A stretch of 26,079 bases of DNA from Actinomortierella ambigua. Taxonomy: Eukaryota > Mortierellomycota > Mortierellomycetes > Mortierellales > Mortierellaceae. The translations under genes and the position numbers were made by a program. Shown piece after piece: positions 1 to 9,081 of the stretch. The number at the start of each line of letters is the position of its first letter. Positions within the stretch are counted from its first letter, which is position 1. The stretch covers positions 1 to 26,079 of the forward strand of contig JAAAJB010000421.1 in the NCBI GenBank assembly GCA_016098155.1, read 5' to 3'. The notes beneath the pieces are model-generated. The model had not been told where the DNA came from. It searched no databases and saw nothing but the letters and a program-made list of their open reading frames with translations.

Positions 1-50
<50 letters not shown>
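1..50. repeat. (AG)25 microsatellite at the left edge
   Basis: Twenty-five uninterrupted AG dinucleotides begin at base 1. Degenerate AC and AG repeats follow to about position 85. The sequence starts inside the repeat, which suggests an assembly break rather than a biological end. Confidence 0.97.
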
Positions 51-53
<3 letters not shown>

Positions 54-1337
54 CAGAGACACACACACACAAAGGCAGAAAGTGAAGGGGAGGGAAGGGG
101 TGATCATAGGCATGCAGCTCTCTTTGATGGGTCCTGCCCAAACGGCCATCAGGCAGTTGAGTTCAGGTACAAGCTTTTTTATCCTTGTTCTTGAGACAGA
201 CACGGTCAGACAGACACAGATAGACACCGACAAGACAGAAAGCCCGAAAGTGGAATAGGGAGATTATTGAGAGTCCGGCGCGTTGGGTCGAGTTGAGTTG
301 GGAGTGGAGTTTTTGAGATGAGTTGGGTTGGGGGGAGGGTAGCAGTGGTGGGGCAAAGGATCATTTCACATGCCACTGACTGGGCAGCAGGGGGAGAGAG
401 GAGGGGGGGGGGCTTGATTTTGTCCTCGATCGCATGTCTCAACAGCTCTCTTTCTGACTTGTTTCTGTCAACCTTTTTTGAAGTCCTTCAGTCATCACCT
501 TTTTTTTTTGTTGTTTGTTTCTCTTTCCTCATTCAGTTTGTCCAACCTTTTCATTCCATTCTCATTCACTCCTACCTACCTACCTCTCGTCTTCTTTACT
601 CTCTCTCTCTCTCTTTCTCTCGCTCTCTCTCACTCGGTCCTCCTCCTCAAACCCTGTAGGTCTTGTCCACTGGATCAATCATCCCCCACAACCAGCTACA
701 AACGTGCAGCACCGCTGTTCTCCGTGAACGCACTCTCTTCTCTATCTTTCTCTTTCTCTCTTTCCTTCGAGTTAGCGCTTCCTTTGCTTGTTGTTGCATT
801 TCGACATTGATGGACATGGCAAGGATTCAAAGTCACTTGTCGGATGAAATGTGTTTTTTTTTGGACTCTGTGTTACATGAATGTTGGGGGAGGAGTTGCC
901 TGTCCAAGGAATAATGGTGACAAAGACAAGATCCCTGATATCGTGCGACCCAAATCCACCACCACCACCATCTCCACCACCACCACCTCGGGAGGACAAA
1001 GCGGGACTATGAACCACCGACCCTCGAAAGAGAAAAAAAAAAAAAGGCGCAGAAGCGACACTTTGTATTGACGAAACAGGGCGCTTGGACCTGTTCCGAT
1101 CTGCCTTTACATTGTGTATGTGCAGCAGTAGTTGGGAGCAAGGGTCTTCTTTCTGTTTGCCCTCCCCCCACAGTCCCCCAATTTTTTTTTGGAGAGTATA
1201 TTATTAACGTCTTTTATCTGTCTGTTCTACTTCTCGCTTATATAGACCTGTTTTCCGACAGTACAACCCACTCCACCAACCTCTGGATCAATTGCATATC
1301 CCAGGATCGAGCGATCGACATACATAAAGTACAATCC
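51..1337. other. Low-complexity upstream and leader region of the acyltransferase gene
   Basis: I see no convincing gene in this stretch. It contains GA-rich DNA near the edge, a G/A-rich block at about 320-410, and a long C/T-rich block at about 470-780. A CCA/CCT-rich patch lies at 955-990. CT-rich DNA just upstream of fungal coding starts commonly forms promoter and 5' leader sequence, and the acyltransferase starts at 1338. One short ORF at 844-1071 encodes 75 residues with a Thr-rich and a Lys/Arg-rich C-terminal half. It is discussed as a weak finding and is not called a gene here. Confidence 0.6.
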
Positions 1338-2932
1338 ATGGGTACGTGCGTGCGTGCGTGCGTGCGTCCATCCCAGGCAGTGGATTGGGCATGGGGACCA
1401 AAGGGCTCCAGCATGAACACCATCCATCTAGCATGATCAAAGCAACGAAAACAAGCAATCACGACCAACTCATGCTGTACTTTTTCTTTTCTTCTTCTTC
1501 TACATCCTCAACACTCTACGATCAACGGACAATATGGATCGTATACAGTGTCACTACTGTATGTCCTGGCATGTCTGCCAGTCGTCTATCTCGCACTGCC
1601 AGCGATTCTGGCAGGAATGCCTCGAGTGCCACAATTTATACTCAAGTGCATGACGGTGTTGGTGGCAACACTGATCATGTCTGTGCTCGGCTGTTTTGTG
1701 TCGATCGTGTGTGCGATGCTCAACAAGCGGTATGCGATCAACTACATTGTCGCACGGTTGTTTGCCTACCTGTGTGCTCGCCCTTGCGGTGTCTCCTACA
1801 AGGTCGTTGGCGAGGAGAAGCTGGAGCAGTCTCCCGCCGTCTGTGTCTGTAACCACCAGTCGTCTATGGACATGATGGTCCTTGGCCGCGTCTTCCCCAA
1901 GCACACCGTCGTCATGGCCAAGAAGGAGCTTTTGTATTTCCCCTTCCTGGGCATGTTCAGTAAGTATTTTCGGTTTTTGTATTGCCTCTCTTCACCCCCC
2001 ACCCCCTCTTTTGTTTGTTTGTTTGCCCCACAGCTGAGGGGGGAGAGGATGTCCCTTTTGTCATGCTGATCAATTTCATTTTTGTCTCTTCCTTTCCCCC
2101 CAAAATAGTGAAGTTGAGCAATGCCATCTTCATTGACCGCAAGAACCACAAGAAGGCATTGGAGTCGACAGCCCAAGCCGTTGCCGATATGAAGAAGCAC
2201 AACGTAAGTTATCGCCCTTCCCCTTCCTCTCTCTCACCCAATCGCCCGATCGTGCACAATCAATTCGTTGGTTTGGGTTGCACAGCAACACAGCAACAAC
2301 CAACCACATGCACCCCCCCCCACAACGAAGAGGGTTGACTAGGGAGAAGACCCAAAAAAAAAGCATGTGTGTCTGACAATGACAACAATAGACTCCCTAC
2401 CCCACACTCTCAAACTAACCCCCCTCTTTCTTTATCCCCCCCCCCCCTTTTTTTGGATTTCGAACCATCATCGTCCCATTTCTCTCTCTCTTTTTTTTTT
2501 TAGTCCGGTATCTGGATCTTCCCCGAAGGCACGCGGTCGCGTCTGGACACTGCCGACCTGTTGCCGTTCAAGAAGGGAGCGTTCCACCTGGCGATCCAGG
2601 CGCAGATCCCGATCCAGCCGATTGTTGCCCAGGGCTACAGCCATATTTACGACTCGTCCAAGAAGGCTTTCCCCGGCGGCGAGCTGGAGATCCGCATCTT
2701 GGACCCGATCCCGACCACGGGCATGACGGCCGAGGACGTCAATGAGCTGATGGAGAAGACACGGAACATGATGCTGAAGCATTTGAAGGAGATGGATGAG
2801 CAGCACCGAAAGTCGAAGAAGGATGGCGCTGCTAATGCTATGGATTCGGTCACGTCTGCCGCTTCATCGGCTGTTGCCTCGGCCGTTGACGGCGAAGATG
2901 GCCTGAAGAAGAGGAGAACACAGAAGGACTAG
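1338..2932 (+). CDS. SLC1: 1-acyl-sn-glycerol-3-phosphate acyltransferase (LPAAT/AGPAT), four exons
   Basis: This enzyme transfers an acyl group from acyl-CoA to lysophosphatidic acid, giving phosphatidic acid at the ER in phospholipid and triacylglycerol synthesis. Proposed exons are 1338-1341, 1549-1959, 2109-2203 and 2504-2932, with introns bounded by GT and AG. They join without a frameshift into 312 residues. Hydrophobic segments lie at about residues 4-24 and 31-58. The catalytic NHX4D motif is NHQSSMD (residues 103-109), and the substrate-binding motif FPEGTRSR is at 176-183. The Lys-rich tail ends in a TAG at 2930-2932. The reading frame of exon 2 has no ATG upstream of codon 24 of the protein. 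An acceptor at 1547-1548 and a donor at 1342 supply ATGG, giving the start MVSLLY. The symbol is the yeast homologue's name. The family is certain; the 4-nt first exon is inference. Confidence 0.93.
1342..1367 (+). repeat. (GTGC)n tract overlapping the donor of intron 1
   Basis: The tract starts GTAC and continues as GTGC repeats. It alternates strictly between purine and pyrimidine for 26 nt, which is a sequence class able to form Z-DNA. It overlaps the proposed GTACGT donor of the acyltransferase and offers further GTGCGT donors every 4 nt. Confidence 0.85.
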
Positions 2933-3217
2933 GAAAGGAGAATGAGCTTGTCTTGATTTTTTTTTTTTATTTTCTTGGAAAGAAAAAAAAAAGTTTCCAC
3001 ACAAGATTGCCTCCTACCCTTTTCACCATTAAACACCGTTAATTCCCTAAAAAAAATAACCCTGCTTTTTTCTTTCCTTTTTTCTCCTTTTTTCTTTTTT
3101 CTTCAAAATACAGTTACAAAGACAAACTACTCCACTCTTATGTTAGACATGGATACTTGAGTTGAAATTAAGGGTGTTTTGTTTAATAATGTACAGGGGG
3201 GGGGGGGATAAAAAAAT
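2933..3217. terminator. Shared 3' region between two convergent genes
   Basis: The acyltransferase (+) and the VTT gene (-) end 285 bp apart, so their 3' untranslated regions probably meet or overlap. An ATTAAA poly(A)-signal variant lies at 3028-3033 on the + strand. Another lies on the - strand (TTTAAT at 3182-3187 on +), about 30 nt past the VTT stop codon. T-rich and A-rich runs and a G12 run fill the rest. The exact cleavage sites cannot be seen. Confidence 0.4.
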
Positions 3218-6200
3218 CTAGTAGTTGATGTTGATCACGGTAGAGTCGCGCCTAGACGACGTCCGCCGCTGGAGCTGAGCACGCAGGTAAGCCAGCTCGA
3301 CGTTCTCCATGGGATCGTCCTTGTCCTGCAAGGCATCCTCGGCCGCCCTCCGGACGACCGAGCCGTCTTCGAGATGATGATGGTGGTGGTGGTCGTTGTC
3401 GCTGCCCTTCCAGGAAGCCAACAGACCCTGTCTCGCCTCATCGGGGTGTTGGTGGTAGTCATCGTCATTATTGGGCACGCGTGTACTAGCAACGAGACCA
3501 GCTTCATCATCGCTGCTCTTGTATTTTCTCGTCCATCTTCCTCCTGGTGACGTCTTTCCCCGACTTGTTCCTGTCATTAGACGACCTTGGCTATCATCAT
3601 CATCATCGTTGTCGTCGTCATACTCTTCCTCCTCCTCCTCTTCTTCTTCCACCCCGCTCTTTACCCCCTTTCTCTCCTTTTGCTTCTGCCTCTTTGTAAA
3701 GTGTCGCGTGGCCAAGACGGCGGCCGTCAAGAGCAAGACGACGAGGCAGATCTGGAGGATGATGCGCGGCTGCTGGTAGATGTCGCGCACGTCGTGGATC
3801 TCGCCCAGGATGGCCCCGGCCTGGGCGCACAGGTAGTTGTAAGGGCTCACGCCGATGAACATCGACGTCATGAAGGGCCAGAGCGGGACACCCACCAACG
3901 GGCTCGCCAGGTTGATGAACCAGTACGGCGTCAGAGGGAAGAGACGGATCCAGAGGAGTTGCATAAAGAGACTGGACCCTTGGTCATCCTCCTCCTCCTC
4001 CTCGTTGTCGTTGTTGTCGTCTCCATTTCCGTCTTTGTATTCATCATCGTCCAGCAGGGCCTCTCCGGTGTACACTCGGTCTCCTTCCATGATGGCTTGG
4101 TCTGCTGCCTTGGCCTTGGACGAGAAATCAAACAGGCGTGCGTCGGTCGTTGGTACGGGTTGGATTTCATATTCGAGCGAGTCTTCCTGATGAGCCACCA
4201 CCGTCGTGGGCGACGATGACGACGAGGAGGAGGGGGAAGAAGAGGAAGCCATGGTCGATGCGCCTTCCATGGAGACGGATGGCGACGGTACAACGATGGT
4301 CGCCGGTGATCCTCCTGCTAATACTCCCGGGGATGGGTGAATTTGGACGATTGTCTGCCGGGCCGTGAACGACGACGATCGCGACCTCAGGGCCGGATTT
4401 GCACGTGCGAGGGCGGTAGTAGTTGTTGTTGTCGTCGTCTGAGGTTGCTGCTTCAAAGTCGAATTCTCCTCCAAGGCGATCATGGGTACTGCCACTCCCG
4501 CGTGAGAAGATGCTGTTGTCATCCACGTCTTTTTGTTCTTCCTGACACCAGATGAGGTGGCTGAGGTAGTAGTTGTAGTAGTAGTAGCACTAGTAGTCGT
4601 TGTCGTTGTCGTTTTACTACTACTATGGCGGCCATTAGCCTTTTTCTGGATCATCCGCCGCATCTGGTCCAAGCGCGTCGAGGCGTATCGTTCGAGAATC
4701 GGCTCCATCAGGAACCAGGAGACGAAATAGGCCACGACCGATCCGGCCGTCGTCAAGAGCGAGGTTAGCACCGTGCCGAACCATGGGCCGTACAATGCTC
4801 CTGCCAGGATGTTCTGTTTGTTATTTCGGGGGAGTAAGAGGGTAGGGAAGGGTTAGTTTGGTTGTGATTGGCACAGCAGGTGTCATGAGAGAGAAGATAG
4901 AGAAGACAAAAGACGATGAGAGTGAACGGCAAAACACAAGAAACATGGTATCGTTCACCTGGGAGGGAGTTTCTGCGATTGCGATAGCAAAGGGGAAACC
5001 TTTTCTCCATCAATAAGGGGGAAAGTACCAACAAAGATGGATAGGACATCAAAAAGGGCGGCAAAACAACAGGAACAGGTTGTTCCAAACCCAAAAAAAA
5101 AACTCCTCCGCTTTTCCCACCACACCAAAGCCAAAAAAAAAAAAAAAAAAAAAAAACCAATTCTTACCAGAAAAGCACTACCAGGGATGCCAAAGCTCTG
5201 CTTCCAGATATACACAGCCGAAAACACCCAGAACGTCCGCATCCAGCCCTTATAATCCGCCGTCGCAAACTGCTGCAGCACCGCCGCGTCCGCCTTGACG
5301 TCCTCGATCGATTTCGGGAGCGCCAGCGGTGGCAGCAGCTTCGCCATCAAATACAGTCCGCCCAGCGATGCAAGAAATAGCCCGATCAGCGCCAGCACTC
5401 GCAACAAAAAGTTCCAGGTCGACGAAGAGAGTAGAAACGACGACGACAACGTTCGCCGCTTGCTGTCGATTGTTGTTGTCGTTGTCGTCATCGTGGGAGT
5501 GTCGATTCGTGCCGCTGCCGCTGCTGCTGCACCCTCCAGCTCAAAGGAGGGTGACAAAAGTAGAGGCTCATGATCATTCCCTGCAAAATGGTCGTGGCTG
5601 TAGTCGTAGTCGTAGTTGTGGTGGTGGCGGTGGCGAAACTCTTCCTTACTGTCGCGGTTGCTCTCGAGATTGTATTCAAGAGCAGATGGCATGAGAGTTG
5701 TTGTTGTTGTTGCTGTTGCTGCTGCTGCTGCTGCTGACTGAGAAAAAGGGCGAGGAGGGTACTGGTGAAGGGATTGCTGGTGGTGGTGGTGGTGTTGTGC
5801 TTTTTTTGCTGCAGGGACAGACTTGTTGTTCGTGACGATGGTGTTGTTACCGCCGTTGCTCAACGTACTGCTCCTCTGGCCTGCCTCTGTCGTCATTGAC
5901 TCCAAGCTAGTGGTGGTGGGGGCGACAATGGTGGTACTCGTATTATTGCTACTACTGCTGCTACTACTACCAGTGTAGGTAGTAGAGGTGGAAAAACTAC
6001 TGGAACGATCACGCTGGACTACGGACCCCTTTCTTGGTCGCACGCCTCCACTGCCGATCGAAAGATTGCTCAAGGCAACTGAAAGGTCGTCGGAGAATAA
6101 TCCGTTATGATGAATGGGCTTGGAGGAGTTTAAGACAGCAGTCAGGGTGTTGCTTCGACTCCTTCCGGTGCAGTAAGTCGAACTGCTGGTGTCGTTGTCG

Positions 6201-6442
6201 TTGTTGTTGTTGCTATTATTGTTGGACGAGGACGAGGATGTGGAGGATGACAAAAGGGAAGAGGATGCAGAGAGTGCAGGGGTGGTGGGAAAAGAAAGAG
6301 ACGAAGAGCCGAGAGGAGGAGGAGGAGAAGAAGATGAAGAAGGAGAGGAAGAAGAAGGCAAAGTGGAGGCTGTGGAGGCAGAAAGAGGCTCCCATCGTTG
6401 GCTTGGTGCCAATACGATTGGTGCAACAGCCATGGTTGACAT
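3218..6442 (-). CDS. VTT-domain (TMEM41/TVP38/DedA superfamily) membrane protein, two exons
   Basis: Exons on the minus strand are 6442-5168 and 4813-3218, separated by a 354-nt GTAAGA...CAG intron in phase 0. The product is 956 residues. Residues 1-340 are Ser/Thr/Asn-rich low complexity. A transmembrane helix follows at about 345-366. The VTT core starts near residue 408 with KQSFGIPGSAFL, crosses the intron into NILAGALYGPWFG, and resumes at about 707 with WIRLFPLTPYWFINLASPL. A last helix lies at about 775-797, and an acidic, His-containing tail ends at a TAG. The second-half motif R-x-x-P-x-x-P-x-W-F-x-N-x-x-S-P is typical of TMEM41-like proteins. Animal TMEM41B and VMP1 are ER lipid scramblases, so a similar role is likely but inferred. 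About 220 low-complexity residues split the VTT domain at about 483-704. The start used is the first in-frame ATG; a second lies at 6433. Confidence 0.88.
5133..5156. repeat. A24 homopolymer inside the VTT-gene intron
   Basis: Twenty-four A residues on the + strand read as T24 on the sense strand. The run begins about 12 nt downstream of the GTAAGA donor at 5167. Length in the assembly is probably unreliable. Confidence 0.9.
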
Positions 6443-6957
6443 GGGTGGTATCTTTTTTTTTGTTGTGTCGAACAAAAGGTCTTATGGGCAATGGGGTTCC
6501 TTTTTTTTTCTTCTTTTCTCCCAGGCTATGAATAGCGAAGAATTGAGCTCTTTGGGGGGTGAAAAGGGAGATGGCGGCTGGTGGGTGTCACACTTTCTGC
6601 CAATTGCGACGAGGCGCCGAGCACTGCTCTCTAGGCCAATATGGTTGATTTGTGGATGGTTGGGGGGGGGGTGTGGGGCGTGTGCTACTACTGCTCAAGG
6701 AACAAGATCTAAAGATTGAGATGGTGATGCTGTGGGTATATGGAGGCGTGGCTGTAGAGTGAGTGAGACAGACAGGTGAAAAAGGAAGGAAGGAAGGGAA
6801 AAGGGAGGCAAAGGAAGGAAGGAAAGAAGGAAAGAAGGAAGAGACAACGTTTTGGTCCAGCTGGAGATGAAAGCAGCTAAAAACAACAAGGTGGTGGCGG
6901 ATCGAGCTGACGGGTAAAAAATCGGCCCTGCTGGATGTGTATTGCGTGAATATCTAT

Positions 6958-6982
6958 TGTGTGTGTGTGTGTGTGTGTGTGT
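6958..6982. repeat. (TG)n microsatellite
   Basis: An uninterrupted TG dinucleotide tract of about 25 nt in the intergenic region between the VTT gene and the small ORF. Confidence 0.95.
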
Positions 6983-7636
6983 TGGGTTTGTTTTCTGTCT
7001 GTGTGTCCTGCTTCTGGTACAATAATTGTCTACCCAGCGGGGGGAGAGGGAGAAGTGGGGACCCTGCTCGTAAGCACCAGCAGCAGCCAGCAGAACTTGC
7101 TTTGTGTGTTCCTGTCGGGGGTACCGGGTCCTTCTCTTCCCTCCCCCGCGCTAGGAACATTTCATGTAAACTCCTCTCTCCTTCTCTCTCCGCCCACCCA
7201 TGGGGTCCTTGAACACATGGTCCAGAATGAACTGCAAATGGACGCTTAGCAATGACATCCTCCCTTCCTTCCTTCTCTCTCTCTCTCTCCCAAAACAAGA
7301 CATGACGCTTTGTTTTGCTTAGGGAGGAGGAAGAAGGCGGAGCCGAGAAGAGTGCGCAGTTGGCCATTGGGTGCACAGTCCCTCCCCCTCCACCATTCAC
7401 CCTCTCTCTCTCTCTCCTCCTCCTCCTGTTCGACCACGTTCCCCGGGATGCAATGTCGGTGCTCAGCCCTGAACTCGCGGTCAACAGAGTATAAAGAAAG
7501 ATAGGGAGAGGGTTTTTGGGTGTCAAGAGTGGTCCGATGTCTCAGCATCCTTCTTTCAAGAAACAATCTAGAGGAGCCAGACCTGATCACGAGAGAAAGT
7601 GGCCCTCTCTCCTAGTTCTTTGTAGCACATTCATAC

Positions 7637-7643
7637 TATATAA
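7637..7643 (+). promoter_or_regulatory. TATA-like box upstream of the 52-residue ORF
   Basis: TATATAA lies about 163 nt upstream of the ATG at 7806, within DNA of normal complexity. It is the only clear TATA-like element close to that ORF. Its function is inferred from position alone. Confidence 0.35.
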
Positions 7644-7805
7644 TGTTCCACGAGTGCCCAGTATTGAACAAGATTTCCTCACTAGCATCTCTATGCACAC
7701 CATTGGCCTTCCGAGTCGTTGGACCCTCCTTCAAGCGCTTTCTGCAAACAGGTTTGTCCAGCTTGCTTGGCAGAGTGACCCGTTTTTAAGGCGGTTCTTA
7801 TAAAC

Positions 7806-7964
7806 ATGTACAGCACACATGTTGATCCCCGTGATTATCTCTTGAACTCCTTCCTCCGGCATCTCGCAGCCAGAGCAAAACTCGGAGGGTACGTCATTCC
7901 GCTGGTAAACATGGGTTTCTATGCCGTCTTTACGTTTGGAAGACAGGCGCAGTCCAAGCCATGA
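7806..7964 (+). CDS. Candidate 52-residue single-pass membrane microprotein
   Basis: I do not recognise the family. The ORF starts with ATG in a favourable context (A at -3) and ends with TGA. The next in-frame codon upstream that matters is a stop at 7776-7778. The predicted protein begins MYSTHVDPRDYLLN. It then has a basic amphipathic stretch (FLRHLAARAKL, about residues 16-26), a hydrophobic segment at about 27-46 (GGYVIPLVNMGFYAVF) and a short polar tail. That layout suits a small organelle or ER membrane subunit, but this is inference. Codons are mixed and not repeat-driven, unlike the surrounding tracts. A TATA-like box upstream and AATAAA at 8076 downstream fit an independent transcription unit. 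It could also be a chance ORF or the last exon of something longer. Confidence 0.4.
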   Translation: MYSTHVDPRDYLLNSFLRHLAARAKLGGYVIPLVNMGFYAVFTFGRQAQSKP

Positions 7965-8075
7965 GCAGAGTCAAGCCAGCACACTGTGTGCAAAGATATT
8001 CGACGACATCTCGTAGTGCGCAAGAAAGAGATACCTCCCTCCTCCTCTCTCTCTCTCTCCCTCTCTCTCTGAGTG

Positions 8076-8081
8076 AATAAA
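8076..8081 (+). terminator. AATAAA poly(A) signal after the 52-residue ORF
   Basis: A canonical AATAAA lies 112 nt after the TGA of the small ORF, just past a CT-rich tract. No other plus-strand gene nearby would use it. Confidence 0.4.
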
Positions 8082-8301
8082 CTTGCTTGAAATAACAACC
8101 TTCACAACCAAAACACAACATGTTGACGGCTCCCTAGCGTCGGTGATTTTCTTGAAAGACTACTTCCTCACCAGCGCCAATCATCCCACTGCCTCGCATA
8201 GTACTGCGCAGCGGTTTGGCATACTATCAAGACATTCTTCGCTCACTTGCCTCCGCGAAGAGAGGTTGAGCACATTAGATCGATGACATTACCTCTTTCG
8301 T

Positions 8302-8302
<1 letters not shown>

Positions 8303-8349
<47 letters not shown>
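8303..8349. repeat. (AG)n microsatellite
   Basis: An uninterrupted AG tract of 47 nt between the small ORF and the GNAT promoter. Confidence 0.96.
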
Positions 8350-8352
<3 letters not shown>

Positions 8353-8999
8353 CGTAGGAGGGTTGGGCAAGAGAAACACGGTATTGTAGGCGCATACTCT
8401 AGACAGTGAGATACCAGGGTAGGACACGCGTTTTTTTTTAAATAAGATGGATCACTTGGCAGTGGACAGATACATGCAATACAGCCCTCCCTTCATTGCA
8501 GTGCTGCATATGGGGTATGGGGGGTGATATCATCTCGAGGAATGTATATAGTGTACCACTATATAGTGCTCCACAACAGGTTTTAAGCATGTTGGCTCCA
8601 TTTGGTCCAAAGCACGCAGTAATCCTCTTCTGCAGGAACAAAACAAGGTTTTTGGGCCTGTGGGCTTTTTTTCTTCTTGGGAGAAAAGCCATGCATCACA
8701 ATGCCAATTGGCGTTTGGCTGTTTAAACTCCTTCATCCTTTCTCCTCCCCTGTTCCCACCATACCGGACAGCCTCTCAGTACCTACCCAGCAGGATCTGA
8801 TCCGGACTTTTTGCTGCGGGAAAAGAACAGGTTTTCCATTGGGACGTTTGATCAGGCACACTTCCCAGGAGAATGCCAAAAAAGGATACGAGGACGTTGC
8901 GGAATGTGCACAGGTACCAACCGCCATGCACTCGATCGTCAGAAGTGATCACCAATCGGATGCTGAAACCCCCATTTGTCGGATCGTGCCTCCAAAATC

Positions 9000-9005
9000 T
9001 ATAAA
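9000..9005 (+). promoter_or_regulatory. TATA box of the GNAT gene
   Basis: TATAAA stands 77 nt upstream of the chosen ATG at 9082 and is followed by a C/T-rich leader. This position supports the 9082 start over in-frame ATGs further upstream. Confidence 0.55.
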
Positions 9006-9081
9006 GACCCCTTCCTTCCTTCCTGCTTTATTTCACATTCTCCATCCAGCAAGCAACACTCCAACTCTCTGCTTTCAAATC

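Larger units (their letters stand above)
6443..7805. other. Upstream region of the VTT gene, low complexity
   Basis: I see no gene that I can support here. The first 300 bp are probably promoter and leader for the minus-strand VTT gene. (GGAA/GAAA) repeats occupy about 6784-6841 and a (TG)n repeat lies at 6958-6982. CT-rich blocks occur at about 7255-7290 and 7380-7430. From about 7500 the DNA becomes ordinary in complexity and leads into the small ORF at 7806. A minus-strand ORF across 6954-7526 is explained by the repeats. Confidence 0.55.
7965..9081. other. Intergenic region and promoter of the GNAT gene
   Basis: The region begins with the presumed 3' end of the small ORF (CT tract and AATAAA at about 8040-8081). 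It then holds DNA of ordinary complexity, an (AG)n repeat at 8303-8349, and a perfect-looking inverted stretch around 8545-8570 (TATATAGTG...CACTATATA). From 8740 to 9081 lies the likely GNAT promoter with TATAAA at 9000. The GNAT frame stays open upstream to an ATG at 8701, but TATA position and start context favour 9082. I see no other gene. Confidence 0.5.

Noticed and set aside
1548..1550. GTG as start codon of the acyltransferase
   Set aside because: Non-ATG initiation is unlikely in a nuclear fungal gene, and a clean acceptor overlaps it.
3587..4219. 210-codon plus-strand ORF
   Set aside because: It is antisense to the VTT gene. Its Ile/Val/Leu runs are the complement of the Asp/Glu repeats there.
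6954..7526. 190-codon minus-strand ORF
   Set aside because: It is rich in Arg/Glu from GA repeats and ends in a His-Thr run from the TG repeat; no ordered sequence.
8701..9081. In-frame N-terminal extension of the GNAT protein from an ATG at 8701
   Set aside because: The TATA box at 9000 lies inside it, the residues look non-conserved, and the ATG at 9082 has the better context.
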